Assembly: GCF_023897015.1 (NCBI RefSeq)
Contig: NZ_JAMHFY010000003.1
Location: forward strand, 1 to 64,000
Direction: 5' to 3'
DNA: 64,000 nt
DNA from: Desulfosporosinus nitroreducens
GTDB taxonomy: Bacteria; Bacillota; Desulfitobacteriia; Desulfitobacteriales; Desulfitobacteriaceae
Below are positions 42,673 through 51,453 of the stretch, piece by piece; the stretch's first letter is position 1; the number at the start of each line of letters is the position of its first letter. Position numbers and translations under genes: made by a program. The notes under the pieces are model-generated. The model searched no databases. It saw only the letters and a program-made list of their open reading frames with translations, and was not told the DNA's origin.

Positions 42673-44874
42673 TTATGCTTTTTCTATCATTACGAAATTA
42701 TCATGAAAGGCTAACCCGTCGTTGCCGGTCGCTTGTTTGCCCATATCGCTAGGGATAGCTTTTAAGGTGTAATTCACATTGAAGTTAGAGTTTTTATACC
42801 AAGACTCATAGGAGACGATGACATTGAGGGAGGTTGTCCGGGTCAGGTGGGCTTTGACAGTGATTGATCCTAGGTCATTGTAGACTTTAACCATATTTCC
42901 TTCAGCAATACCGTATTTGGCGGCGAGAACAGGGTGAATTTCCACCTTGGGCTCAGGGTTTGCGGTCATCATCCAATCTAAGTTTTGAAACTGGGAGTGT
43001 AAAGCATGCTGCGGATGGGGTGTCATAAAGCGGATCGGGTATTTCTCAGGGGTCTTCATTTCTTCAACCCAGATTGGCAGCGCAGGCAGTCCGTTCTTCT
43101 CGGCGAGTTCACAGTGAATTTCAATCTTCTTAGAAGGTGTGCGGAATTTTCCATCGGACCAGGAAGCGGCAGGCATATTTGCCTTGCGAGGTCCATCGAT
43201 GAGTTCTTTATAATCTTCAATGCCAAGCATTTGGTGAATCCCGGGGTTGAATTCTTTGGCTAACCATTCCTCCGGTGTTCCTGAAGTCGGGAAGGTACAG
43301 GAACCAGGTTCCAGGGCATTCAGTTTTTTAGAAAGTTCTATGGCAATTTCAACATCACTTTTTGACTCGTACAAGGGGTCAATAGCACGTTCGTTAATGC
43401 CGATCCAGTAGTGCCAATAGCTGGCCATGACATCCCAGTCCTCAAAATGGGTAGTTGCTGGCAAGACAATATCGGACATCTCGACGGTTTTGTTAAAAAA
43501 CGAGTCTACAGTAACAACAAATTCCATGGAGGCGAACATTTTCTCAATGGCATTAGTGTCGGGATCTTGGGCACCGGGATTTCGGCACGCCAGCCAGAGC
43601 ATTTTTACTGGAGGGTCGCTTTGAGCGGAGACATCGTGAGCAAAGTTGTTCATGTTGATGGCACGATCCCCCTCTTTGCCATCCGGTCCAATAAACCCTT
43701 TAGACCCTTTGGGAGCAGCGTTGACCATCGCATTATAGTTGAAGCCCCAGGTTTCTAAGTGACCGTAGTTAACTCCCCCTCCAGATTTTCCGACATTGCC
43801 GGTCATGACCCCTAGGGCATCGATGATCCGCACGTTCTGACCGCCGTTAGTGTGACGCTGCATGCCGTAACCAACCCACATACTGGCTGGTTTTGCAGTG
43901 GCGTACTCTCGGGCAATTTCCATGATGATATCTTTGGGTACGCCTGTTTTTTCAGATGCCCAGTCCAAGGTGACCTCTTTTTTGATATAGTCCACCCATT
44001 CATCAAACCCAATACTGTTGGCGCGGGCATACTCCCAATCGACCCAATTATTATCAATGATATAACGCGCCATGCCTAAAGCGAGAGCTCCATCAGTGCT
44101 GGGATTAACTTGGATATAGAGATCAGCTTTTGAAGCAGTTGACGTTAAGATTGGATCTATCACCACGAGTTTAGCCCCGCGTTCCCGGGCTTTGTTGATG
44201 AAGGGGAAGCTGTGAATCGCTGTCCAGGCGGCATTTTGTCCCCAGAGAATAAGATACTTGGCATTAACCATGTCTTCGGGGTCGTTGCTGTAAAGTGTAC
44301 CAAAATCATAGGTTTGGGCATCAATTCCAGCGGGCCAGCAGGGTGTGCCTACGGCACGGGTTGTATAGCCGATGCTGGACATAGTACCCTCAATGCCATA
44401 ATGAACAATACCAAAATTACCGGAGTACTTGTCTAAGCAGATTGGAAGTGTCGATCCGTACCGTTGCTTCAAATCTAGAATTTTCTTGGCAATTGTATCC
44501 ATTGCTTCATCCCAACTAATGCGGGTCCAGTTTCCGGAACCACGAGGAGTTTGCTTCATGGGATATTTAATGCGATCCGGGCTATAGACTCGGCGTGGAT
44601 AAGCGTACCCTTTTAGGCAAAGCTTTCCGTTGGTATAACCATGTTTAGGGTCTCCTTCAACTTTTTTGAGGATTCCGTCTTGGACATAGGTGATCATCCC
44701 ACACGTATCGTAACAGTTACGGGGACAGACATTGCGGAAGGTTTTCATTGCCTCTGAGGGCTGATCTGCTGCAGAGGCAGAGGGAGAACCTGTTAACAAA
44801 TTAAAGTTGAAAAGAGTTATGCTAGAGGCAGCAGCTACTGCTCCCCCGAGAAATTTGCGGCGCGAAAGTTTCAT
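42673..44874 (-). CDS. Tat-exported DMSO-reductase-family molybdoenzyme, system 2
   Basis: 733 residues. N-terminal Tat signal LSRRKFLGGAVAAASS, then the [4Fe-4S] motif CPRNCYDTCGM with LCLKGY. Molybdopterin-domain motifs SGNFGIVHYGIEG, VGTPCWPAGIDAQTYDFG, LILWGQNAAWTAIH and LACRNPGAQDPD, and a C-terminal dinucleotide-binding domain (FMTPHPQHALHSQF). The Cys of TPCWPAG is the likely molybdenum ligand by comparison with PhsA/PsrA. It acts outside the membrane with the FeS and anchor subunits. Substrate (S-oxide, polysulfide, thiosulfate or other) cannot be fixed from sequence alone. Confidence 0.9.
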   Translation of the reverse strand: MKLSRRKFLGGAVAAASSITLFNFNLLTGSPSASAADQPSEAMKTFRNVCPRNCYDTCGMITYVQDGILKKVEGDPKHGYTNGKLCLKGYAYPRRVYSPDRIKYPMKQTPRGSGNWTRISWDEAMDTIAKKILDLKQRYGSTLPICLDKYSGNFGIVHYGIEGTMSSIGYTTRAVGTPCWPAGIDAQTYDFGTLYSNDPEDMVNAKYLILWGQNAAWTAIHSFPFINKARERGAKLVVIDPILTSTASKADLYIQVNPSTDGALALGMARYIIDNNWVDWEYARANSIGFDEWVDYIKKEVTLDWASEKTGVPKDIIMEIAREYATAKPASMWVGYGMQRHTNGGQNVRIIDALGVMTGNVGKSGGGVNYGHLETWGFNYNAMVNAAPKGSKGFIGPDGKEGDRAINMNNFAHDVSAQSDPPVKMLWLACRNPGAQDPDTNAIEKMFASMEFVVTVDSFFNKTVEMSDIVLPATTHFEDWDVMASYWHYWIGINERAIDPLYESKSDVEIAIELSKKLNALEPGSCTFPTSGTPEEWLAKEFNPGIHQMLGIEDYKELIDGPRKANMPAASWSDGKFRTPSKKIEIHCELAEKNGLPALPIWVEEMKTPEKYPIRFMTPHPQHALHSQFQNLDWMMTANPEPKVEIHPVLAAKYGIAEGNMVKVYNDLGSITVKAHLTRTTSLNVIVSYESWYKNSNFNVNYTLKAIPSDMGKQATGNDGLAFHDNFVMIEKA

Positions 44875-45538
44875 AATGGGCCTCCTTCGTGTTTAATGGG
44901 GTATGAAGAGTTAAGAGCGTAGAGAGAACGTTACTTAAGGAAGAGAAGACAGGATGTTTAGCTGACTGAGAAATGGTGTGAGCAAATGTTCCTAACCAGA
45001 GGCCTAGGTGTTGATTCCAAAACTCACGGTATAGTGTCTTATAGAGTTGAATTTTAGCGTTGTTTTTGGTAGCTTCTGCCTCGATAATTCGGTTTAAGAG
45101 GTAAGCGGCAAATTCCAGCTCAATGGAGATAAAATCATCCGGTTCATGCCTTTGCCCTACAGCTTGCAAGTTTTCTCGCCTGTAGATTTCGCGGACAGCT
45201 AAGGTTTGTTCTCTCATCAATAAATGGTCGGGGGACAGATACACAGATTCATAGGGGGGGGCAACGGGAGCAGCTGGGCCGACGAAGAGGCGGTTAAACT
45301 CGTAGCACATAACGAGATATTCGTCGTCATCCGCTTCAGAGTATTGAGCCAAAACTTTGTTGGTTAGATGCAGCTTCTCGACTTTATAGTGGTCAGCGAT
45401 AGCAGAGCAGGATTTAACGAGTGGAATTAAGGTTTGAGGTAGTCTTTCTCCTCCTTGTGCGAAGAGTTGGCTAAGCGCGAGTAGAAGCTCGCCCTGAATT
45501 TTAAAAACTTGAGGAGGGCAGTCCTCGCAAGATTTCAT
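44822..45538 (-). CDS. TorD/DmsD-type molybdoenzyme chaperone
   Basis: 238 residues, all-helical, of the TorD family (LAQYSEADDDEYLVMCYEFN, RLFVGPAAPVAPPYESVY, PDDFISIELEFAAYLL). These proteins bind the Tat signal and apo-enzyme until the cofactor is inserted. It overlaps the start of the Tat-dependent catalytic gene by 53 bases, so it is translated with it. GAAAGGAGG precedes the ATG. The C-terminus (SSSCCL) lies inside the overlap and is probably not functional. Confidence 0.88.
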   Translation of the reverse strand: MKSCEDCPPQVFKIQGELLLALSQLFAQGGERLPQTLIPLVKSCSAIADHYKVEKLHLTNKVLAQYSEADDDEYLVMCYEFNRLFVGPAAPVAPPYESVYLSPDHLLMREQTLAVREIYRRENLQAVGQRHEPDDFISIELEFAAYLLNRIIEAEATKNNAKIQLYKTLYREFWNQHLGLWLGTFAHTISQSAKHPVFSSLSNVLSTLLTLHTPLNTKEAHYETFAPQISRGSSSCCL

Positions 45539-46103
45539 AAATAGTAGTCCTCCTTTCTTTTTATAGCTATGATTCTTGTACCTATACTCACTTTATCCAA
45601 CGGCTAACCGCCACTAAGACTACTGCTTCTTAGGTGAGATTAAGTAGCGCTATGCCTTTGGACAAGTTCAACTAAACTTCGGATGGAGTAAAATCCGCCT
45701 GAAGTTAGTTTTCTTGATACGCTATTGTTCGGCCTTTTCAGTTTTGTTCCTTTAGAGTGGAAAACGAAATAAGGGGGCGTTCGTTGTAAAAAAAAACAAA
45801 AGCCCCTCTCCGCTAGGGGAGAAGGGGGGAATTCAATTATAAATTCTATAGGGATCTTTTTGATAAAGCAGTTGTTGTTAAAAAAGGTGTCCACAATTTT
45901 ATCCGTTATCTACGAGTTAAAAATACTATCCTGAACAAAGAACAAACGACTAAAAAGCCCTTCTCCACAAGGAGAGGGTAGTGAACTCGTTCAGCTAAAG
46001 CTGAACATCGAGACTATCGTTACCGAAGTAGAATAAGGAACACCCACTTGAAGTGGGTGTCTCGGAATTGATAAATATATAAGATTAGATAATCGAACCC
46101 CAA
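45539..46103. other. Gene-free region with hairpin cluster, possible IS605-type end
   Basis: No gene. Hairpins: AACTAAACTTC/GAAGTTAGTT (about 45669-45711), CTCTCC/GGGGAG (about 45806-45822), CCCTTCTCC/GGAGAGGG (45958-45978), perfect GTTCAGCT-aa-AGCTGAAC (45989-46006) and perfect ACACCCACTT-g-AAGTGGGTGT (46040-46060). CGAGAC before and GTCTCG after the last one also pair. The terminal CCCACTT/AAGTGGG stem resembles the right end (guide-RNA scaffold) of IS200/IS605 elements, but no tnpA or tnpB is present. Confidence 0.4.
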
Positions 46104-47681
46104 CTAGTCTGGCCATAATGATTTTAACTTTCCAATCTTAAGCGCCAGAAAAAGATTTACTTGGTTCTCCAGAGAAGAAAGATCACGGTCTAGGATTTCC
46201 GAGGCCTTTTTAAGTCGGTAGCGGAGAGTATTGGGATGGAGATAAAGCTTCTCACCAGCATCGTTCAAGTCTGTGTTGCAGGAGAAATAGGCTAAAAGAG
46301 TTTCTTCGAGATCAAGATTGCTATCTTTATCAAATTTAAGCAGAGGGCCTAGAACTTCTGAACGGTAGTCTTCAAGTTCCTGGCGATCTAAGCGGTGTAA
46401 TAAACGCATAATTCCAAGGCCGTGAAAAGAGATTAAGCGATCTGTGTTATCGAAAAGTTTCCCTAATTCGAGAGCTGTTCTTGCTTCTTGTAAGCTCCGG
46501 TGCAGATAGCGCGCAGAGTTATATAGATTGCCAAGACCGTATTGGAACGGTTGTGTTCCAGGGATTGATTTCATTTTTAAGATAGGTTCAAGAAGCTCGT
46601 GCGCTTTGCCATGCCATTCTGATTGTGGAAGCATTTCCTGGAGCGGAAAGAGTAAAACAACCTGGCCATTGCGCTCGAGACAAATTGTTTTGGGTTGGCG
46701 TTTTTGCAAAAGGGTGCACATTTCTGTCACTAATTCTTCGAAACGTTCGCGGTCGGCTGAATCGGGGTCATAATTAGGTATTTCGCCAACAATAACAAAG
46801 TGAGGTCTGGCGAAATTCCATCCCCACAATTTACCCCGCGAAATGATAACTTCAAGAGAATCGAAATTATTGTAAAGTAAATCAAATAGAAAATCCCTAT
46901 GGTGTTGGCGTTCACTTTCTTGGATGCTCTGCGTTTTTATAAGTTCAAGCAAGATTAGAGTAGCAGTTTTGTGAAGAAAAAATTGTTCAATACTACCTAT
47001 ATCTTCTATATTTGCCGCGAGTCCCAAGAAACCCAAGACTCCTTTTGACCCTGATAGCGGACACCAGGTTAGGGGAATAGTTTGGTAGCCTTTCTCGGTC
47101 CATTGCCCAGTATTCAGTGGAGCAGATAACGAGGAGATGTTTGGTAAGGTGTTGCTGATCTCTGGGGGTTTGAAAGAGATGGGGGCCATTGGTAGTGATT
47201 TCCCCCCGGCCCATCCTATAACTTCGAGTTGCTTGTTCAAAAGGAAGATATCACACCCGAAAACTTCCAGTAAGCTGTTTATAAATGAAAATCCATCTCC
47301 GTTTGTCAAGTGTTTAGCGATCATCTGTGAGTAGCGTTCGCTAGCTGTAAGGATACGACCAAGTTCGCGCTCTAGCCAGTCCGTTGCTTTTTTACAAAAC
47401 AATGGCCAGGGAGAAGGGGCTCTTTGTTCAAAAAGTAAGGTGGTTTTTTCGTTACCGATGACCAGAGTCATAGAGGTAATGAGGTTATCAGAAGGCTCTA
47501 AAGTTACCATTTCACCGGAAAATGGTAAGGTGAAGGTTTTGATTCCTGTGAAGTGGATCGTTTGAATGGACAACTGGGAAACACTTTGGACTAAGTCGTT
47601 ATTGAAGCGGAGAGCCTGTAATGATAAAGCGTCTTGGAGGCGGCCGATCGTGATTGCTTGGGGTAAATTCAGGTTATCCAT
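46104..47681 (-). CDS. PucR/CdaR-type transcriptional regulator
   Basis: 525 residues. The C-terminal PucR HTH reads LLAYFSCNTDLNDAGEKLYL, then HPNTLRYRLKKASEIL. A GGDEF-like middle domain of the CdaR class (FVIVGEIPNYDP, FQYGLGNLYNSARYLHRSLQ) is preceded by a GAF-like N-terminal half. Such regulators sense purines, sugar acids or amines. It lies between the molybdoenzyme operon and an ABC transporter gene set, all on the minus strand; either could be its target. GAGGTGG precedes the ATG. Confidence 0.85.
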   Translation of the reverse strand: MDNLNLPQAITIGRLQDALSLQALRFNNDLVQSVSQLSIQTIHFTGIKTFTLPFSGEMVTLEPSDNLITSMTLVIGNEKTTLLFEQRAPSPWPLFCKKATDWLERELGRILTASERYSQMIAKHLTNGDGFSFINSLLEVFGCDIFLLNKQLEVIGWAGGKSLPMAPISFKPPEISNTLPNISSLSAPLNTGQWTEKGYQTIPLTWCPLSGSKGVLGFLGLAANIEDIGSIEQFFLHKTATLILLELIKTQSIQESERQHHRDFLFDLLYNNFDSLEVIISRGKLWGWNFARPHFVIVGEIPNYDPDSADRERFEELVTEMCTLLQKRQPKTICLERNGQVVLLFPLQEMLPQSEWHGKAHELLEPILKMKSIPGTQPFQYGLGNLYNSARYLHRSLQEARTALELGKLFDNTDRLISFHGLGIMRLLHRLDRQELEDYRSEVLGPLLKFDKDSNLDLEETLLAYFSCNTDLNDAGEKLYLHPNTLRYRLKKASEILDRDLSSLENQVNLFLALKIGKLKSLWPD

Positions 47682-47837
47682 TATTCCACCTCGCCTTATA
47701 AATAGGTTAAGATTTGGACAAACATGTTATATATTTGAGTAACAACTTTTTAGACGATCGAAACTATTTAAGGGACCTTGGGAAGAATCTTCTTTAAGAT
47801 CACAAAATTCAGTCGGAATTCACAATCGATTCCAAAA

Positions 47838-47877
47838 GGGGCCGTAAAAAAACGTTAAGATGTTTTGTTACAGCCCC
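47838..47877 (-). terminator. Terminator of the ABC transporter operon
   Basis: GGGGC-GTAA paired with TTAC-GCCCC around an A/T-rich middle; the stem overlaps the last codons of the ATPase gene. Confidence 0.65.
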
Positions 47878-48632
47878 AATTTTACGATATTAAGGTAAAA
47901 TGAATCTCGCAGTTCTTTCTTCAAAGTAATAAAGTCAGGGTCGTCCGGGCAACGTGGATAAGGAAAGGGAATGGGGATGATTTTCTTAATTCTTCCTGGC
48001 GAGGAATGCATGACAATAATTCTCTGACCAAGGATTAGGGCCTCGTCGATATCATGAGTGACATGGATACAAGTTTTATGAGTAGACTGCCATAAGCTTA
48101 GAAAATCAGTCTGTAGCTTAGTTCGCGTTTGTGCGTCAAGAGCAGCAAAAGGTTCATCCAGTAATAAAATCAAGGGGTCGGCTGCTAAGGCGCGGGCAAT
48201 AGCAGCTCTTTGAGCCATCCCGCCAGATAGTTGGCTTGGCCAAGCTTTAGCGAACTTAGCTAACCCGACTATTTCGAGTAATTCTTGGACAATAGTTTGG
48301 AGAAGTTTTTTTCCATACCGTCCCTTAATTCCAAACTCAACGTTCTCCTCAACGGTTAACCATGGGAAAAGGCGTGGTTCTTGAAAAATCATTCCTCTTT
48401 CTGGTCCAGAGGCATCTATTGCCTGCCCATTAAGTAGTATTTGGCCGGATTCTTGCTTTTCTAAACCAGCAATAATTCTAAGTAAGGTTGTCTTTCCGCA
48501 CCCGCTAGGGCCTAGTAAGCAAATTAACTCTCCTGAAGCAACCTCAAAGTTAATATTCTCAAGAGCTTTAACTTGTCCATTAACTATGTTGAAGTATTTT
48601 GTTATAGTTTGGATTTCTAGGAAATTTGCCAT
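47868..48632 (-). CDS. Sulfonate/nitrate-type ABC transporter ATPase
   Basis: 254 residues, SsuB/TauB/NrtD class. Walker A GPSGCGKTTLLRIIAG (about 41-56), Q-loop QEPRLFPWLTV, signature LSGGMAQRAAIARALA, Walker B LLLDEPFAALD, H-loop HVTHDIDEA. It overlaps the permease gene by 16 bases. Substrate assignment within the family (sulfonate, taurine, nitrate, thiamine precursor) is not possible from this subunit. Confidence 0.9.
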   Translation of the reverse strand: MANFLEIQTITKYFNIVNGQVKALENINFEVASGELICLLGPSGCGKTTLLRIIAGLEKQESGQILLNGQAIDASGPERGMIFQEPRLFPWLTVEENVEFGIKGRYGKKLLQTIVQELLEIVGLAKFAKAWPSQLSGGMAQRAAIARALAADPLILLLDEPFAALDAQTRTKLQTDFLSLWQSTHKTCIHVTHDIDEALILGQRIIVMHSSPGRIKKIIPIPFPYPRCPDDPDFITLKKELRDSFYLNIVKLGL

Positions 48633-49480
48633 TTCGGTACCTCTTTAGTATCAACCTTTGCTTGCCAAGGTAAGAATTTTTTTTCTAAACGGCGAAAAAC
48701 AAAATCTAAGGAAAGGCCGATAAGGCCGATAACCAACACCCCGACAAGCATTAAGTCGGGTTGAGCCATTTCACGGCCTTCCTGAATCAGATAGCCAATA
48801 CCCTTCGAAGCCCCGAGTAATTCTGCTGCTACTAAGGAACGCCAACAATAGCTAAGACCAAGTCTCATACCAATGAAGACAGAGGGGGCAGCGGATGGAA
48901 GATAGACTCGGCTCATCAGACCCCAGCGAGAAAGACCATAAGTGTAAGCCACTTCTTTGAGCTTGGAATCCGTACTAGCAATGCCATGTAACGTGTTGAG
49001 AAATATGGGGAAGAAGGCAGAGTAAACAATAATAGCAATCTTAGATGCTTCGTCAATACCCAACCAGAGGATGAACATAGGAATCCAAGCAATAGCCGGT
49101 ATTTGTTGAAAAAAACTCAAGGTGGGAGATAAAAAACCACGGACGCCCGGCAACAGGCCGAGTAAGAAACCTAAAGGAAGAGCCAGACAAAGGGCAAGGC
49201 TGAACCCGCAGACAACGCGGTACAGGCTGGCTCCTATATGCTTAATCAGCAGTCCATTACCTGCAACAGTTAAAAGACGATCCCAAATCAGCGAGGGCGG
49301 AGGAACTAGATAGAGATTTAACCAGCCCATGCTACCGAGAATTTCCCAAAGAACAAAGATGCATAAAGGAATAGCTAATCCCTGAAACAGTTTTATTAGA
49401 ATCTGTTTGTAAGTGGGTTTATCAAACGCTCCCGTCAAAGTTATTGGCTTTTCTTGTTCATTATTTGCGGAAGCCTTCAT
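48617..49480 (-). CDS. Sulfonate/nitrate-type ABC transporter permease
   Basis: 287 residues with about six transmembrane helices and the inner-membrane coupling motif around EVAYTYGLSRWGLMSRVYLP. Family SsuC/TauC (BPD_transp_1). The frame opens at 49555 inside the preceding gene, but ATG at 49480 behind ATGGAGGATTATT is the real start, 16 bases after the binding-protein stop. Confidence 0.9.
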   Translation of the reverse strand: MKASANNEQEKPITLTGAFDKPTYKQILIKLFQGLAIPLCIFVLWEILGSMGWLNLYLVPPPSLIWDRLLTVAGNGLLIKHIGASLYRVVCGFSLALCLALPLGFLLGLLPGVRGFLSPTLSFFQQIPAIAWIPMFILWLGIDEASKIAIIVYSAFFPIFLNTLHGIASTDSKLKEVAYTYGLSRWGLMSRVYLPSAAPSVFIGMRLGLSYCWRSLVAAELLGASKGIGYLIQEGREMAQPDLMLVGVLVIGLIGLSLDFVFRRLEKKFLPWQAKVDTKEVPKWQIS

Positions 49481-49496
49481 AATAATCCTCCATAAA

Positions 49497-50489
49497 TTAC
49501 ATTGTGGGCAGGTAACTTGGATCCACCAAATCTTCCACGAGCTTATTAATGTCAACGTCAGGTCTGATCATACCTTCTTTTTGTAAGAAGGAGGCGGATT
49601 TTAGCAAGTCTGCCTTAACTTCTTCAAGGCTCATGTCAAAGGTGAATACGGGGTAAAGGCTCTTTACTCCTTTTATATCCAGTTGATTTTGCTTCGCAGT
49701 CATTGATAAAGCTTCTTCGTGGTTTGCTTCACTCCAGTCGATTGAAGCCTTATGAACTTTTAAGTAGCGTTTTACTAATTCGGGCTGAGCCTGGGCAAAT
49801 TCGCTGCGAACGGCAATCACGGTTAAACCAGATATTAGACCTTCGGCTGAACGCAATTTCTTAACTTTGTCTGTAGCAACAGCTTTAGAAAGCAGAGGTT
49901 CAGGGAGTATCGTAGCATCCACATGTCCTGCGGCAATAGCCGCGGACGCAGCAGTAGAATCCATATTTACTAGTTCCAGGTCCTGGGTCGTCAGATTTAC
50001 TTCCGATAGGGCCCGGATTAACATTTCATGCAACATGGTTCCTTTTTGCAAGGCGATTTTTTTTCCTTTGAGGTCTGCAACTGTGTTAATAGATCCGTCA
50101 GGTTTCACAACCAGACTGATTCCTTTGGGAAAACGTGAATAGGAGGATATGATTTTAATATCATTTCCATTAGCTTTCGCTAAGACAGCCGAAACGTAGT
50201 TAAGACTATTGGAAAAATCAAGGGATTTTCCAGCTAGGGCTTCAAGTTGGTTGCTGGGAACTGATATATCATGCCACTTGAATTCTATGCCATCTTTTGA
50301 AAATTCATCTTCAAACATCTTTTTTTGCTGGGCTATCACTGAAGGGATGTTAATAGGTCGGGAGACATACGACGCGTTTATCGCCTTGGGTTTTTCAGGT
50401 GATGCTTGGTTAGCGGTTTTTTGAGGTGCACATCCAATTAGAACAAGCGTGCATAACATGAAAACGAATAATAGCTTGGGGCGAAACAT
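49497..50489 (-). CDS. ABC transporter substrate-binding lipoprotein (SsuA/NMT1 type)
   Basis: 330 residues. Lipobox LIGCAPQ (Cys20) and a NMT1/SsuA-type binding fold (INIPSVIAQQKKMFEDEF, DFSNSLNYVSAVLAK, ADLKGKKIALQKGTMLHEML, HVDATILPEP). It captures an organic anion, most often an aliphatic sulfonate, and delivers it to the permease. First gene of the three-gene operon. The TauE-type exporter elsewhere in the window also points to organosulfur traffic, but that link is only thematic. Confidence 0.88.
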   Translation of the reverse strand: MFRPKLLFVFMLCTLVLIGCAPQKTANQASPEKPKAINASYVSRPINIPSVIAQQKKMFEDEFSKDGIEFKWHDISVPSNQLEALAGKSLDFSNSLNYVSAVLAKANGNDIKIISSYSRFPKGISLVVKPDGSINTVADLKGKKIALQKGTMLHEMLIRALSEVNLTTQDLELVNMDSTAASAAIAAGHVDATILPEPLLSKAVATDKVKKLRSAEGLISGLTVIAVRSEFAQAQPELVKRYLKVHKASIDWSEANHEEALSMTAKQNQLDIKGVKSLYPVFTFDMSLEEVKADLLKSASFLQKEGMIRPDVDINKLVEDLVDPSYLPTM

Positions 50490-50609
50490 AATAAATCACA
50501 ATCCTTTGTTTTAGTTTAGCAGAAACTTAAAATATTTTTTCACTAATAGTTTAACATAACCAGGTCATGTGAACCACTCCCGTTGGGATGGAACCGATAG
50601 TCTCAATAA

Positions 50610-50645
50610 TGTCAACCAATTAATACACGTATTCATTGGTTGACA
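50610..50645. promoter_or_regulatory. Inverted repeat, candidate enhancer for the mutase operon
   Basis: TGTCAACCAAT (50610-50620) and ATTGGTTGACA (50635-50645) form a perfect 11-bp inverted repeat with a 14-base spacer. It lies about 170-200 bp upstream of the sigma-54 -24 box, a usual distance for enhancer sites. It could instead be a terminator-like hairpin, but it lacks a T-tract. The remainder of 50490-50934 shows only the promoter below. Confidence 0.5.
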
Positions 50646-50812
50646 TTCCCTAAAGTAAGGATACTAACTCAAGTCGACGTGTTCTCATGTGGTATATGTA
50701 AATAAATGTATACATTTAATTGGATAGGTATTTCTTGGATTCTATTTAGGCAAGAGGGCCGTAACCCTTGGCATTAAAGAGGCGGAACATTCGCTTTATT
50801 AATCGAGGCTAC

Positions 50813-50827
50813 TGGCACATTAATTGC
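50813..50827 (+). promoter_or_regulatory. Sigma-54 (-24/-12) promoter of the mutase operon
   Basis: TGGCAC-ATTAA-TTGC, followed by A, matches the consensus with exact GG-GC spacing. Transcription should start near 50838, about 97 bases before the adenosyltransferase gene. Confidence 0.8.
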
Positions 50828-50934
50828 ATGATAATTCAATATATTCAGAATATAGTTGGAAAACATTTGTTTAGGGCGGCAGAAGAAGGAGGAGGAAGCA
50901 AAACTATAAGAAGGAAAGGAGGTTAACAACAGTT

Positions 50935-51453
50935 ATGTCAGGACTTACACTAGTTTATACCGGAAATGGTAAAGGTAAGACCACCGCGTCTTTAGGATTG
51001 AGTATGAGAGCCCTTGGACATAACCAAAACGTGGGCTTTCTTCAATTTATGAAGGGAAGTAAGGATTACGGTGAGGTAAAGTTTGCCACTATGCTGCGTA
51101 ATTTTACATTGGTTCAATCGGGCCAGGAATCCTTTGTCTCCTACAAGTTTCCAGATCCAATTGATATTAAGATGGCGCAGGAGGGTCTTGAGCTAGCACG
51201 TAAATGGTTTGAAGAGGATACATTTGACCTTGTTGTTCTTGACGAACTACTTGTCGCTGTTGCCTTTAAGTTAGTATCTGTTGCTCAAGTCATAGATTTA
51301 GTCAAGCAAAAGCCGCCGCGTCTTAATTTGGTAATGACCGGGCGTTATGCAGCACCAGAAATAATTGAAATTGCTGACACTGTAACTGAGATGACTGAGC
51401 TTCGACATGCTTACCAACGAGGGGTCCAGGCAAAGGAAGGGATGGAATTTTGA
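50935..51453 (+). CDS. Cob(I)alamin adenosyltransferase (CobA/BtuR type)
   Basis: 172 residues. P-loop GNGKGKTTASLGL (residues 10-22), FLQFMKG, VVLDELLVAVAF and the C-terminal LVMTGRYAAPEIIEIADTVT are standard for the CobA/BtuR family. It makes adenosylcobalamin. It is first in an operon that ends with an adenosylcobalamin-dependent mutase, so it should load that enzyme directly. AGGAGG precedes the ATG. No cobalamin riboswitch is seen upstream. Confidence 0.92.
   Translation: MSGLTLVYTGNGKGKTTASLGLSMRALGHNQNVGFLQFMKGSKDYGEVKFATMLRNFTLVQSGQESFVSYKFPDPIDIKMAQEGLELARKWFEEDTFDLVVLDELLVAVAFKLVSVAQVIDLVKQKPPRLNLVMTGRYAAPEIIEIADTVTEMTELRHAYQRGVQAKEGMEF

Noticed and set aside
43812-44436. Several 60-80 codon frames within the Tat-dependent molybdoenzyme gene
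   Set aside because: They are antisense or out-of-frame shadows of a strongly supported gene.
50490-50934. Cobalamin riboswitch before the adenosyltransferase operon
   Set aside because: The conserved B12-box and the usual G-rich core are not present; the sigma-54 promoter explains the region better.
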